A stretch of DNA of 64,000 nucleotides from Pseudoalteromonas peptidolytica. Its GTDB lineage: Bacteria > Pseudomonadota > Gammaproteobacteria > Enterobacterales > Alteromonadaceae. Under the pieces are notes generated by a model. That model was not told the origin of the DNA and searched no databases. It worked only from the letters and a program-made list of their open reading frames with translations. The stretch spans positions 62,001 through 126,000 of the forward strand of contig NZ_WEHZ01000009.1 of assembly GCF_012641745.1 (NCBI RefSeq). The letters are read 5' to 3'. Below, one piece after another: positions 18,934-29,195 of the stretch. Position 1 is the stretch's first letter, and each line of letters begins with the position of its first letter. The translations under genes were made by a program, and so were the position numbers.

Positions 18934-21882
18934 ATGTTTGCTAAAAATAAAATTCTTAGCTCAATTCAAATGTCTTTTCTTGCTGCGGCAACGTTGTCTG
19001 GAACGGCATTAGCCGAGCAGAATGATAACGAAGCCAAGGAGCTTGAAAGAATTCAGATCACAGGTTCGCGTATTGCGCGGTATGAGCTTACTCAGCCTTC
19101 ACCTACTATTACTTTAACAGGTGAGCAAATCGAACAAGCTGGTATACCTGATTTAGCACAGGTGCTTTCAGAGCTACCAGCAATTGGTGCGACAGGTACG
19201 TTAAGAGCTAACACTGGTAGCAGTGAAAATGCGGGTTCAAGTACAATCGACTTACGCCGTTTAGGTACAGATAGAACACTGGTACTTGTAAATGGTAAGC
19301 GTCACGTTGCAGGTCAGCAAGGCTCGGCCGTAGTTGATTTATCTACAATCCCAACATCAATGATTAAACGTGTTGAGGTTATCACAGGTGGTGCTTCTGC
19401 GATTTACGGCTCTGATGCGGTATCTGGTGTAGTAAACATTATTACCAGAGATGACTTTGAAGGGCTTGAACTAAAAGTTGGCTATAGTGACTCACTGCAC
19501 GGTATTGGTAATAAAAACAAGACATTTAGCTTAGTGGGCGGCGCATCTACAGCAGACGGTAGAGGTAACGCTACAGTATATATTACTAAGGATTCTGTTG
19601 CTGAAGTAATGGAGCGTGATATGCGCCATTATACTGAAAGTAGCATTGCTGATAATCCAGCAGATACTGGAGAAGATGATGGTATTCCTGATAAGGTGTG
19701 GGCACCAAATGTCCTATCAGAGTGGATCAGTCAGACTGCGGTTTTAGATTATAATAGAACGAATTACACTTTTGATAACGCAGGCAACGGTCAATTAATG
19801 CCTACGAGAGATTTGTCTAATTCGCAAGCTTTTGGTAGTTTTCCTGATGGCTGTGAGCTATGTTTTTCAACATCAAGATATGAAAACTTCCTTCCAGAGC
19901 GTGACAAGGTCACAGTAGGGTCGTTCTTTAACTACGAAATCAATGACAACGTTAAGTTTTACTCAGATGTAAAATACGTGCGCTCTGATATTACTCAGCA
20001 GGCTCAGCCAGCGTATCGTTTTGGTGATGGTGATACCGTAAACTTATTAGAAAACCCTTTTGTATCGCAAGAAACACTAGACTTCTTCAAGGCTAAAGCG
20101 GCGCAAAATGATAAGGTTAACCTAGAAGAAATAAGTATAAATAAGTTTTTCGACGAGATCGGTAACCGAGAAGCTAGAAATAAACGCGAAACATTTAGAC
20201 TAGTTTCAGGTGTTAAAGGTGATTTTACCATCAGTGATACCCTGTTTGACTATGATGTCTATTACTCTTATGGGCGTACGGAAAATGACCGAATTCAAGC
20301 TAATGATCTAATTATAGGTAATTGGGTTGCGGCATTAGATGCAGTGATCAACCCCAAGACTGGTCAAGCAGACTGCCGCGCAAATGTACCATCTATGCAA
20401 GGTGACGACTATTCAAGCCCTGCAACCGTTGATGTGAAAAACTGTGTACCGTATAACCCATTTGGTTATGATCAAGTTTCTGATGAGGCGAAAGCTTGGG
20501 TGAGTGCTAACGTAACTCGCCAAGATACAATCAAACAAAGATACTTTGGTGGTTCATTGTCATTTGATAGTGCTGAGTGGTTTGAGTTGCCTGGTGGTGC
20601 GATGGGAATGGCACTTGGCTATGAAAAACGATGGGAATCATCTGGTTCAGTTACCGACGAATTAACCAAATCAGGTGCATTGAATGAGGTTGCTACACCA
20701 GATACATATGGTGAATATGATGTGTCAGAGTGGTTTGTAGAAGTAAACCTACCAATTCTATCAGATGCTTTCTTAGCACATGATTTAAGTATTGACGGTG
20801 CGTTTAGACGAGCAGACTACTCGCATGCAGGTGAAGTTGATGCGTGGAAGGTTGGCTTTATGTGGTCACCTATTGAAGGGTATAGTCTTCGTGGTACCTA
20901 CAGTGAAGCGGTACGAGCACCAAACGTAACCGAAGCATTCTCACCTCGTAGCCCTGATTTTGCTCGTGTTTGGGATCCATGTGATAAATCAAGACTGGGA
21001 AATAACCCGAATCGTGCAGCAAACTGTGCAGCACTTGGTATACCAGCGGATCATGTCGGTCAAGATAATGCCAGTAAACGGGTAATCCTTGGTGGAAATC
21101 CAAACTTGACAACGGAAGAATCTACTTCATTTACAGTCGGGTTTGTTGCAACAGCGTTTGAAGACTTTTCATTTAGTATCGATTACTACGATATTGAAAT
21201 TGAAGATGCGATTCAGTCAATTAAACCTCAAGCAGTCGTGAATAACTGTGTTGATGGTCCAGCACTTGACCCTATTTACTGCTCGCAAATTACACGAAAT
21301 CCAAACAACAACTCTGTTACGTTTGTTGAGTCTGGTTACCAGAATACCGCAAAACGCGTTTTATCGGGCGTAGAGGCTGACTTTAGCTATAATCTTGATC
21401 TTGCTGATTTCTCGCTTCCGGGTGAAACTAAGTTTAACCTATTTGTAAACCATGTGTTTGAGTATGATACTTACGCGTTCCAAAATAACCCTGATAAGCC
21501 AGATCGTCAGGATGGAGAGCTAGGTGATCCATCGTGGCAAGCAACCTTCAGAGCAACATATAGTCTCGATGATTTATCAGTGACTTGGAGCAGCCGCTTT
21601 ATCGATAGATCTGCTATCATTGACTTGAAAGAAACGTATACGGTGGATGGTAAAAAAGAGGGCGATACACCTGAAGATGCTGCTTACCCGTATGCACCAA
21701 GCACGGTATATCATGATTTATCAGCTCGTTACTTAGCAACAGACGATCTTTCCGTTGAGCTAGGTGTGCGTAACATTTTTGATAAACTTCTACCTGAGTA
21801 TGTCGGTGGTTCTGGGGTGGACTCAGCAATTTATGACCCGTGGGGAAGAAGAGCATTTGTTAACTTCACCTACAATTTCTAA
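18934..21882 (+). CDS. TonB-dependent receptor (large, OmpA-like signal, plug and barrel)
   Basis: 982 residues. Signal peptide ending at about residue 27 (TLSGTALA-EQ), TonB-box-like ELERIQITGSRIAR, then the plug domain (LAQVLSELPAIGATGTLRANTG, DLRRLGTDRTLVLVNGKRHV, VEVITGGASAIYGSDAVSGVVNII), and a 22-strand-type barrel ending in the aromatic outer-membrane signature FVNFTYNF. The ITGSRI start and the VNGKRHVAG run fit the marine receptors that import peptides, oligosaccharides or other large nutrients, rather than classical siderophore receptors. No degradative neighbour reveals the substrate. Terminator at 21901. Confidence 0.93.
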   Translation: MFAKNKILSSIQMSFLAAATLSGTALAEQNDNEAKELERIQITGSRIARYELTQPSPTITLTGEQIEQAGIPDLAQVLSELPAIGATGTLRANTGSSENAGSSTIDLRRLGTDRTLVLVNGKRHVAGQQGSAVVDLSTIPTSMIKRVEVITGGASAIYGSDAVSGVVNIITRDDFEGLELKVGYSDSLHGIGNKNKTFSLVGGASTADGRGNATVYITKDSVAEVMERDMRHYTESSIADNPADTGEDDGIPDKVWAPNVLSEWISQTAVLDYNRTNYTFDNAGNGQLMPTRDLSNSQAFGSFPDGCELCFSTSRYENFLPERDKVTVGSFFNYEINDNVKFYSDVKYVRSDITQQAQPAYRFGDGDTVNLLENPFVSQETLDFFKAKAAQNDKVNLEEISINKFFDEIGNREARNKRETFRLVSGVKGDFTISDTLFDYDVYYSYGRTENDRIQANDLIIGNWVAALDAVINPKTGQADCRANVPSMQGDDYSSPATVDVKNCVPYNPFGYDQVSDEAKAWVSANVTRQDTIKQRYFGGSLSFDSAEWFELPGGAMGMALGYEKRWESSGSVTDELTKSGALNEVATPDTYGEYDVSEWFVEVNLPILSDAFLAHDLSIDGAFRRADYSHAGEVDAWKVGFMWSPIEGYSLRGTYSEAVRAPNVTEAFSPRSPDFARVWDPCDKSRLGNNPNRAANCAALGIPADHVGQDNASKRVILGGNPNLTTEESTSFTVGFVATAFEDFSFSIDYYDIEIEDAIQSIKPQAVVNNCVDGPALDPIYCSQITRNPNNNSVTFVESGYQNTAKRVLSGVEADFSYNLDLADFSLPGETKFNLFVNHVFEYDTYAFQNNPDKPDRQDGELGDPSWQATFRATYSLDDLSVTWSSRFIDRSAIIDLKETYTVDGKKEGDTPEDAAYPYAPSTVYHDLSARYLATDDLSVELGVRNIFDKLLPEYVGGSGVDSAIYDPWGRRAFVNFTYNF

Positions 21883-21900
21883 GTTGAAGCATTAACAAAA

Positions 21901-21929
21901 AAGGCCACTTTGATGTGGCCTTATTTTTT
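21901..21929 (+). terminator. Rho-independent terminator after the TonB-dependent receptor
   Basis: AAGGCCAC, loop TTTGAT, GTGGCCTT, then ATTTTTT. May also serve the convergent lipoprotein gene. Confidence 0.85.
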
Positions 21930-21948
21930 CACTGAAAAGGGGTTACCT

Positions 21949-22197
21949 TTACTCAATCCCTTTTTTTGAATACAGCGTTACTTTATCTGAAAGCAGTGTA
22001 ACTTTGATATGTTTATCGTCACTTCCCCAAATACAGTTAGTGTGAAGTGTTTTTTCTTCACAGTTATCTGCTGAACCGAGAATTTGCTCTAGTTCAGTTT
22101 TGTCCATACCAACTTCTAGTTTATTGTAGTTTTCAACGGTTACTTTAGAACAGCCTGTAAGGCCGAGTAATATCGATGCAAGTACTATTTTTTTCAT
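21949..22197 (-). CDS. Small lipoprotein of DUF3862/SmpA-like type
   Basis: 82 residues from ATG 22197; another ATG lies at 22209, right after the csiV stop. Lipoprotein signal MKKIVLASILLGLTGC gives an acylated Cys16. The mature part, YNKLEVGMDKTELEQILG followed by two cysteines (NCEEKTLHTNC) and IWGSDDKHIKVTLLSDKV, matches the two-helix, BLIP/SmpA-like pattern of DUF3862 proteins. Next residue after Cys is Ser, so outer-membrane sorting is likely. Last gene of the mfd-csiV cluster. Role unknown. Confidence 0.7.
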   Translation of the reverse strand: MKKIVLASILLGLTGCSKVTVENYNKLEVGMDKTELEQILGSADNCEEKTLHTNCIWGSDDKHIKVTLLSDKVTLYSKKGIE

Positions 22198-22209
22198 TAT
22201 GCTGCCCAT

Positions 22210-23034
22210 CTAATGTTTATATTTTCTTATCTGGAAGATCACACCAAGTTTTGGGTGGTCTAAGTAATGTATATCTCCACTATACACGCGAGTATATTGA
22301 GACATTCTTGCGGTACGAGTATCTTGACCTTCTTCGTATCGTAAATCTAAGTTTGTTGTCACGTAAAGGTAATGCCTCACATGGATCTTGATTTGCCCTT
22401 CTAGTTGAAAATGCGCTTGAGGATTATGCGCTTCAACATCGAAAGGGCGAGTAAGGGCGGAAAAGCTATCGCCGCTTTGTGTAACAGTATAGCTCAACGG
22501 TGGCTTATGTTGCTTACCCGCGATGATTTCAATATTTGGTGCGCGTCGTTTGCTTTGTTCTGGAAAGCGCCACCCTGTATGTAATATGGGGTTTAACCCT
22601 TTGCGTTTCAGCTCATTAATCTTGTTTGTAAAATTTAGCTGAGTTTTGTCGAGCAAATAGATAGCATTCATATGCTCTTGTGGTTCAACACGGGGTGTAA
22701 GAGGTAACTCGTCAAACTTTGCAACATAGTCTACATCTGGGTTACAGATAGTAGAGTAATTGCCCTGTGTAAGGGCCTTTATCAAGTTCGGTTCTATAAA
22801 TTGCTCGCTGCCTTGTAAGCATAATTGATGACCGGTGTTATTAAACCCTTCAAGCAATAGCGGTTTAATATTTTTGCGTGGCAGAGGCGTAAGTTCAATA
22901 CTAAAGTCCTCTTTCAGTGCGTTGGCTGATGCTTGCTCAAACGCGATTATTTCAACCTCAAACCAGCGTACAGCATGAGCATACTGGCTGCTAGCTAGCG
23001 CTACCAATAGGCTTATGCTTTTTATTATTTTCAT
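22210..23034 (-). CDS. csiV: CsiV-family periplasmic protein
   Basis: 274 residues with a signal peptide (cut near YAHA-VRW). The RWFEVEIIAFEQ start and the C-terminal RHYLYVTTNLDLRY...GVIFQIRKY block are characteristic of CsiV, described in Vibrio cholerae as a peptidoglycan-binding partner required for LpoA/PBP1A cell-wall synthesis. Its start overlaps the mfd stop as ATGA. The family call rests on overall resemblance and the mfd context. Confidence 0.75.
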   Translation of the reverse strand: MKIIKSISLLVALASSQYAHAVRWFEVEIIAFEQASANALKEDFSIELTPLPRKNIKPLLLEGFNNTGHQLCLQGSEQFIEPNLIKALTQGNYSTICNPDVDYVAKFDELPLTPRVEPQEHMNAIYLLDKTQLNFTNKINELKRKGLNPILHTGWRFPEQSKRRAPNIEIIAGKQHKPPLSYTVTQSGDSFSALTRPFDVEAHNPQAHFQLEGQIKIHVRHYLYVTTNLDLRYEEGQDTRTARMSQYTRVYSGDIHYLDHPKLGVIFQIRKYKH

Positions 23035-26000
23035 GCTACCGCCTTTTTCTCAAAGTCATCTATCATGGCTTTTATTAGCTTTAACCTTTCTTGGCCATTC
23101 TTTTCTTCAATCATAAACTTCAGTTTATTTGCACCTTCCATCCTATAGGTTGAAGGGCTACTTTGTATCAAGCCAATGATGAATGTTGGGTTAACTTTTG
23201 TATGACTACTAAACTCGAAGAAACCACCTTTAGGGTTTGCTTCAACTTTGTTGATGCCAAGTTGAGTTGCTTTTAGCTTAACAGATTGTACAGCAAATAA
23301 ATTTTTCGCTGCATCCGGCAGTAAGCCAAATCGGTCTATTAGCTCTATTTGCAATTCATCTAATTCTTGTAGAGATTTAGCACTGGCGATCCGCTTATAC
23401 ATGCTTAAACGAATATTAACATCATGAATATAGTCATTAGGAAGTAGGGCTGGGAACTTAAGGTCAACCTCACTTTGTTGTTGAAGTAAGTTATCAAGAG
23501 TTGGCTCTTTACCGTTTTTGAGGGCTTCAACGGCTTGTTCCAGCATTTCCATGTAAAGTGTAAATCCAACCGTTTGGATCTGACCACTTTGATCATCACC
23601 CAATAGTTCTCCAGCACCACGGATCTCTAAATCATGGGTAGCGAGGGCAAAACCTGCTCCAAGATCTTCTAACTGTTCTATTGCCTGCAAACGTTTTACT
23701 GCGTCTTTGGTCAATGCTTGGGAATTTTTTGTTAGTAGGTAGGCATAGGCTTGATGATGGCTTCGGCCAACTCGCCCACGTAGCTGGTGAAGCTGCGCTA
23801 AACCAAGCCTATCAGCTCTATCCATAATGATAGTATTAGCTGATGGTATATCTATGCCAGTTTCAATGATGGTGGTACAGACAAGGACATTGTACTTTTG
23901 ATGATAAAACTCTCCCATCAGGTGTTCTAGTTCTTTTTCACGCATTTGCCCGTGTGCCGTTGTTACATTCGCTTCGGGAACTAGGGCTGAAATGTCAGCA
24001 CTTATTTTATCGATAGTCTCTACATTGTTGTGTAAAAAGTACACTTGGCCACCGCGCTTGATTTCGCGCAATATTGCCTCGCGGATCAACTCGTCATTTC
24101 GTTCGCGGACAAAGGTTTTCACTGCTAACCGCTTTGCCGGTGGCGTAGCAATAATTGATAAATCTCGCATGCCACTCATGGCCATATTCAATGTACGTGG
24201 AATAGGGGTTGCTGTGAGCGTTAGAATATCAACATCGGCTCTGAGTTGTTTGATTTTTTCTTTTTGCCTGACCCCAAAACGGTGCTCTTCATCGACAATC
24301 AATAAGCCTAAATCAGCGAATTTTATATTTTCTTGAATAAGCTTATGCGTGCCAATAACAATGTCAATTTTGCCTTCTTCGAGCTTTTGCAGAGTCTCTT
24401 TTTGCTCTTTTGCTGAGTTAAATCGGGATAATACGCCCACTTCAACAGGTAAATCTGCAAATCTATCTTTGAAGTTCTCAAAATGTTGCTGAGCAAGCAA
24501 AGTGGTAGGGACTAAAACCGCGACTTGCTTGCTGTCATTAACCGCAACAAATGCAGCGCGCATCGCAACTTCCGTTTTACCAAAGCCAACATCACCACAC
24601 ACGAGCCTGTCCATTGCAAGACTTGACTGCATATCAGCCAATACCGCGGTGATGGCGTTGCGTTGGTCGTCGGTTTCTTCGAATGGAAAGCTGTCCGAAA
24701 AATCTCGGTAGGCGTTTGCATCAACCTTGAAAGCATAACCGGGTTTACTTTGACGCTTTGCGTAAATATCCAGAAGTTCAGCAGCCACGTCTCTCACTTT
24801 TTCAGCCGCTTTACGCTTTGCCTTTTCCCACGCGTCATTGCCAAGTTTGTGCAGTGGTGCTGAGGCCTCTTCACCACCAGAGTAGCGACTGAGCATGTGC
24901 AGCGATGACACTGGCACGTACAATTTTGCTTCATTGGCATAGGTGATTGTTACAAATTCAGTAGCAACACCGGCGGCATCTATTGTTTCTAGCCCTAAGT
25001 AGCGACCGACACCGTGGTCTAGATGTACAATCGGCTGGCCTGCTTTTAATTCAGCTAGGTTTCGGATCAGTGCATCTTGACCTTGTTCATATTTATGCTT
25101 TCGGCGGCGTTTTTGTGAAATTTTTACACCAAGCAGCTCTTGCTCGGTGATAATAGAAAGGGAGCGAGTCTCTTGCATTCTGACACTGGTCGCCAGTGGG
25201 GTGACGATAATGCCAACATCAGCATCACAGGCTATAAAATCCCCGATCCGCTTGAAGGGAGTTAGTTTTAGGCCTGTTGGCTTGAGTAGAGTTAATAACG
25301 ACTCTCGTCGTCCTTCAGACTCCACGCTAAATAGCACTCTGGATTTTTGTTTCTTTTGTTTAGTGATGTAATCAAGCACTTTTTGATATGGATTACTCTG
25401 CTTGTGCTCAATACGGACATCATCTATCAACTCTGCATTGATGTTATGATGGCCAGCCTTTGTCCCGAGTTTTGCTTGACTTAGCTTTATTCTCGGAAAT
25501 CGATTTATGCCTTCAAAGAGTGTTTCTATCGGTTGGTATAGCTTGGCAGGTGCCAACAGTGGACGAAGCGGATCTACTTTTCGGTTTTCATAACGTTTTG
25601 ATACATCTTGCCAAAATGTGTGAGCCGCAGACTCAATATCCCCAAATGGCATAATGACGGCGTCGTTAGGTAAATAATCAAATATAGTAGCGAGTGAATC
25701 AAAAAACAGCGGCAAGTAGTATTCTATACCAGCAGGCCAGTTGCCCTTGCTAACCTGCATATAAATACTGTCTTTTTCACTGCTTGCACCAAAAGCTTCA
25801 CGATAGCTGATCCTAAATCGCTCAATATCTTCGGCATTGGTTGGAAACTCGTGAGCTGGCAACAGATCTATCGCTTCGATTTCGTCATTTGAACGCTGAC
25901 TTTCAATGTCAAAATGCCTGATTGAGTCAAGCTGGTCATCAAAAAAGTCTAATCGAAAAGGAAGAGGGCTACCCATAGGGTACAAATCTATAATCGAGCC

Positions 26001-26504
26001 GCGTACTGCAAACTCGCCATGCTCCATAACTTGTTGAACGTGTCGGTAACCTGCTTGTGTAAGCGTCTCACGGAGACTTTGGGCATCAACGGTATCTCCC
26101 TTTTTAACCTGCAAGCTCATACCATGAATAAAGCTCGGTGGCGCTGTGCGCAGCATAAGTGTTGACACAGGAATGATCAGCACTGACTGCTTCTCATGCT
26201 TTAACGTGTTTAGTGTTGCTAGGCGCTGCGAGATGATATCTTGATGCGGTGAAAAGTGGTCATAGGGCAAAGTTTCCCAGTCTGGAAACATCATCACTGG
26301 CGTGTCGTTTAACAGGTACGCCAGCTCATGCTCAAGACGAAGTGCAGAAGGAGTATCAGGAGTAATTAGCACCACGAGGTTATCGTGTTTTTGAATGCTT
26401 TCACTTAAACAGAGTGACAGGCTACTACCAACTAGGTTACCCCAAGTGATTTTGTCCTTATTAGATTTTACCCATGGTAAATTATTCCACTGCACGTTCG
26501 CCAT
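23031..26504 (-). CDS. mfd: Transcription-repair coupling factor
   Basis: 1157 residues, normal for Mfd. UvrB-homology N-terminal region, RNA-polymerase-interacting domain (GQPIVHLDHGVGRYLGL), then RecG-like translocase motor with Walker A GDVGFGKTEVAMRAAF, DEEHRFGV (Walker B), TATPIPRTL, and helicase motif VI region QLRGRVGRSHHQAYAYLL, followed by the TRCF C-terminal domain. It pushes stalled RNA polymerase off lesions and recruits UvrA. GGAG before the start. First gene of a cluster with csiV and the small lipoprotein. Confidence 0.98.
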   Translation of the reverse strand: MANVQWNNLPWVKSNKDKITWGNLVGSSLSLCLSESIQKHDNLVVLITPDTPSALRLEHELAYLLNDTPVMMFPDWETLPYDHFSPHQDIISQRLATLNTLKHEKQSVLIIPVSTLMLRTAPPSFIHGMSLQVKKGDTVDAQSLRETLTQAGYRHVQQVMEHGEFAVRGSIIDLYPMGSPLPFRLDFFDDQLDSIRHFDIESQRSNDEIEAIDLLPAHEFPTNAEDIERFRISYREAFGASSEKDSIYMQVSKGNWPAGIEYYLPLFFDSLATIFDYLPNDAVIMPFGDIESAAHTFWQDVSKRYENRKVDPLRPLLAPAKLYQPIETLFEGINRFPRIKLSQAKLGTKAGHHNINAELIDDVRIEHKQSNPYQKVLDYITKQKKQKSRVLFSVESEGRRESLLTLLKPTGLKLTPFKRIGDFIACDADVGIIVTPLATSVRMQETRSLSIITEQELLGVKISQKRRRKHKYEQGQDALIRNLAELKAGQPIVHLDHGVGRYLGLETIDAAGVATEFVTITYANEAKLYVPVSSLHMLSRYSGGEEASAPLHKLGNDAWEKAKRKAAEKVRDVAAELLDIYAKRQSKPGYAFKVDANAYRDFSDSFPFEETDDQRNAITAVLADMQSSLAMDRLVCGDVGFGKTEVAMRAAFVAVNDSKQVAVLVPTTLLAQQHFENFKDRFADLPVEVGVLSRFNSAKEQKETLQKLEEGKIDIVIGTHKLIQENIKFADLGLLIVDEEHRFGVRQKEKIKQLRADVDILTLTATPIPRTLNMAMSGMRDLSIIATPPAKRLAVKTFVRERNDELIREAILREIKRGGQVYFLHNNVETIDKISADISALVPEANVTTAHGQMREKELEHLMGEFYHQKYNVLVCTTIIETGIDIPSANTIIMDRADRLGLAQLHQLRGRVGRSHHQAYAYLLTKNSQALTKDAVKRLQAIEQLEDLGAGFALATHDLEIRGAGELLGDDQSGQIQTVGFTLYMEMLEQAVEALKNGKEPTLDNLLQQQSEVDLKFPALLPNDYIHDVNIRLSMYKRIASAKSLQELDELQIELIDRFGLLPDAAKNLFAVQSVKLKATQLGINKVEANPKGGFFEFSSHTKVNPTFIIGLIQSSPSTYRMEGANKLKFMIEEKNGQERLKLIKAMIDDFEKKAVA

Positions 26505-26520
26505 TGACTACTCCTATTTA

Positions 26521-27411
26521 TTAATCGCGATAGATTTTACAAAGATCTTGGTAGTGATCGATTCGTCTGTCTCTTAAATACGGCCAGATCCGACGAACTG
26601 ATTCACTACGAGCCAAATCTATGTCTACCACACAGACGGCTTCGTCTTGTTCCGAAGCATGTAATAGCATCTCACCTTGTGGACCTGCCACGAACGAGTT
26701 ACCCCAGAATTGGATCCCTTCGCTTTGTCCTGAAGGATCCGCTTCGTGACCAACACGGTTAACACTAATCACCGGAACACCATTAGACACGGCGTGAGCG
26801 CGTTGAGCAATGATCCAGGCATCGCGTTGGCGTGTTTGCTCAGCTTTGTCGTCTCTTGGATCCCAGCCTATTGCTGTTGGGTAGATAAGAAACTCAGCTC
26901 CAGCCATCGCCATCAAACGTGCACCTTCAGGAAACCACTGATCCCAGCACACTAAGACGCCAAGTTTACCCACTGAAGTTTGGATCGGTGTAAAGCCCAT
27001 GTCGCCAGGCGTAAAGTAAAACTTTTCATAAAAGCCTGGGTCATCGGGAATGTGCATCTTACGGTATTTACCAGCGATAGTACCATCAGACTCAAGTACA
27101 ACCGCAGTATTGTGGTAAAGCCCTGTTGCACGTTTTTCAAATAACGAGGCAACAATAACTACATTCAACTCTTTGGCTAATGCACCTAAGGTCTCAGTGC
27201 TTGGACCTGGGATAGTTTCTGCCAAATCAAATAGATCGGTGTCTTCTGTTTGGCAAAAGTATAAGCTGCGATGTAGTTCTTGCAATACTATTAGTTTTGC
27301 GCCTTGCGCCGCTGCGGCTTTGATGCCATCACAAGTCTTAGCAAAGTTGCTTTTTAGATCAGCCGAGTTGCTATGCTGCACAACACCGACTTTTATGTTT
27401 TTTTCAGCCAT
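26521..27411 (-). CDS. aguB: N-carbamoylputrescine amidase
   Basis: 296 residues from ATG 27411 (the longer frame overlaps aguA). Nitrilase superfamily with the Glu-Lys-Cys triad in LQELHRSLYFCQ, KYRKMHIPDDPGFYEKFYF and GVLVCWDQWFPEGARLMA; these flanks are specific to AguB. Hydrolyses N-carbamoylputrescine to putrescine, CO2 and NH3. Five bases downstream of aguA, whose product makes its substrate. Confidence 0.96.
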   Translation of the reverse strand: MAEKNIKVGVVQHSNSADLKSNFAKTCDGIKAAAAQGAKLIVLQELHRSLYFCQTEDTDLFDLAETIPGPSTETLGALAKELNVVIVASLFEKRATGLYHNTAVVLESDGTIAGKYRKMHIPDDPGFYEKFYFTPGDMGFTPIQTSVGKLGVLVCWDQWFPEGARLMAMAGAEFLIYPTAIGWDPRDDKAEQTRQRDAWIIAQRAHAVSNGVPVISVNRVGHEADPSGQSEGIQFWGNSFVAGPQGEMLLHASEQDEAVCVVDIDLARSESVRRIWPYLRDRRIDHYQDLCKIYRD

Positions 27412-27416
27412 GATAC

Positions 27417-28454
27417 TTACCTTAAAAAACCTTTGGGTAACTGCATAGTAATACAATGCAAGCTACCGAATTGATGAATGATTGGTAAACAGTTTACGCC
27501 TATTACTGTTCTTTCAGGGTGGGCAAGGGAGATTTTACCCAGTGCTTCTTGGTCTTTTTCATCACCATAAATTGGCACTAAAACCGTTTTATTTAAAATA
27601 AGGTAATTTGCATAAGTGGCAGGTAATCGCTCCCCGTCACTATCATACTTAGCACTAGGCCACGGCAGGTCAATCAGCTTGTAGGGATTGCCGCATGGCG
27701 TACGAAACGAGCGTAACTGATGTTCCATTTTATTCAGCGCATCGTAGTGCTCATCACTTTTGTCGTCGCATTTTACATACACTAAAGTGTTGTGTGGTGC
27801 AAAGCGCACTAGGGTATCGATATGGCTATCTGTATCATCTCCTGCTAGGTAGCCATGATCAAGCCACAAGAAAGACTCTGCACCGAGCTCTTTTTGCAAT
27901 ACCAGCTCTAACTCGGTTTTACTTAAATGTGGGTTCCGATTCGGATTCAACAAGCACTCAGATGTTGTCAGTAATACTTTATGCTCGTTTATCTCAATAC
28001 CGCCGCCTTCAAGTACAATATCCACAGGTTCAAAGGTGCAGTTGGGGTTTAACACTTGTGTGGCAAGTTGTTTATTGATTTTGTTATCGAGTTCAGCGGC
28101 AAACTTATCACCCCAACCTGTAAACGTGAAGTCTTTTACACACAGTTCCATGGTGCTATTTTGTGTTGTTAGCGGGCCATGATCACGTGCCCAAGTGTCA
28201 TTACAGGGCGTAACGACAAACTGGCATTGGGCTAAGTCAACATTGGCGTCTGCTAATAAACGTTCAATGTGTTTTCTTAGCGATTCATCATGCGCCACAA
28301 TAACCACTTTTTGAACTTGAGTAATATGTTGGCAAAGTACGACATAGACAGGCTCTACATCGCTGAGAATATCTCTCCAGTCAGTTTGCGAATGCGGCCA
28401 AGTGAGCATCACGGCATCTTGTTCTGCCCATTCAGGGAGTAAAGTAAAACTCAT
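27417..28454 (-). CDS. aguA: Agmatine deiminase
   Basis: 345 residues, guanidino-group-modifying fold. Motifs: TWARDHGPL, VLEGGGIEIN, the DTDSHIDTLVRF His/Asp pair and the catalytic Cys near the end in GSLHCITMQLP. Converts agmatine to N-carbamoylputrescine. With aguB it forms the complete agmatine-to-putrescine route; an arginine decarboxylase must be encoded elsewhere. Confidence 0.96.
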   Translation of the reverse strand: MSFTLLPEWAEQDAVMLTWPHSQTDWRDILSDVEPVYVVLCQHITQVQKVVIVAHDESLRKHIERLLADANVDLAQCQFVVTPCNDTWARDHGPLTTQNSTMELCVKDFTFTGWGDKFAAELDNKINKQLATQVLNPNCTFEPVDIVLEGGGIEINEHKVLLTTSECLLNPNRNPHLSKTELELVLQKELGAESFLWLDHGYLAGDDTDSHIDTLVRFAPHNTLVYVKCDDKSDEHYDALNKMEHQLRSFRTPCGNPYKLIDLPWPSAKYDSDGERLPATYANYLILNKTVLVPIYGDEKDQEALGKISLAHPERTVIGVNCLPIIHQFGSLHCITMQLPKGFLR

Positions 28455-28561
28455 TAAATCATCACCATAGAATAATAAGCCTATAGTTTATCATTAACCT
28501 CAGAGGTGTCAGTAAATTTTGACGCGTTTAATTGAGGTTGCTGAGTTTGATTGTGTGATTT

Positions 28562-29125
28562 TTACTCCTTTTGCTGTTTTTGTTTTAGTTGCCTGGTTTG
28601 TGCATGTAAACTGGCGCGAACCAATAACTCTTGATCAGCTTCTCTGATAGCTGTGAACACTAAGGTATACTTTGATTGTTGCTTGGCCAGTACTTGGGAG
28701 TAGCAAAAAATAGCACTAGCTTCATTGCGTAAAAATACTTTCGTTCGCAGCGACTGACCTACTTCATACTCGTCTTCTAATGTAACCGTTAAGCCTCCAC
28801 CACCATAGCTGTCACAGTATAAGCTGCTGTCGTCAGGCTCTTCAGTGGCAAGAATGTGGCTAATGATTAGGTCAATTTTGCGTGATTGTGCTTGTAAGTA
28901 GGCCGCGAGTTCATTAGCGGTATCGCCTAGGTTGCGTAGGGGCCTCAGGGCATTAAGGTCCAGTGCATTGATTTCATTGGCAAGCTTGAATAGTGGGGGA
29001 ATGGCAGCCTCTAATTGGTACTCATTTTCAGGTACCATATTATCGTCTACTGGGTATAGGTTTATTTGAACCTGCTCCGCTACTTGAAAGTACTGTTCAA
29101 ATAATTCCTGCAAATTTGCTTTCAT
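28562..29125 (-). CDS. PilZ-like domain protein, atypical
   Basis: 187 residues, no signal or membrane segment. N-terminal half is helical and acidic; the C-terminal half (about residues 95-180) looks like a PilZ barrel: DSYGGGGLTVTLEDEYEVGQSLRTKVFLRNE resembles the D/NxSxGG-containing strand pair of c-di-GMP-binding PilZ domains. However, I find no RxxxR motif ahead of it, so it may be a non-binding PilZ or another small beta barrel. It sits 70 bases downstream of the chemoreceptor on the same strand, which fits a role in motility or signalling (inference). Confidence 0.5.
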   Translation of the reverse strand: MKANLQELFEQYFQVAEQVQINLYPVDDNMVPENEYQLEAAIPPLFKLANEINALDLNALRPLRNLGDTANELAAYLQAQSRKIDLIISHILATEEPDDSSLYCDSYGGGGLTVTLEDEYEVGQSLRTKVFLRNEASAIFCYSQVLAKQQSKYTLVFTAIREADQELLVRASLHAQTRQLKQKQQKE

Positions 29126-29195
29126 TTTAATCTCTTAGCACTACGGCGCTTACTGCCTCTATTACCTCTATAGTAACGGTTTAGTTTAGTGATAA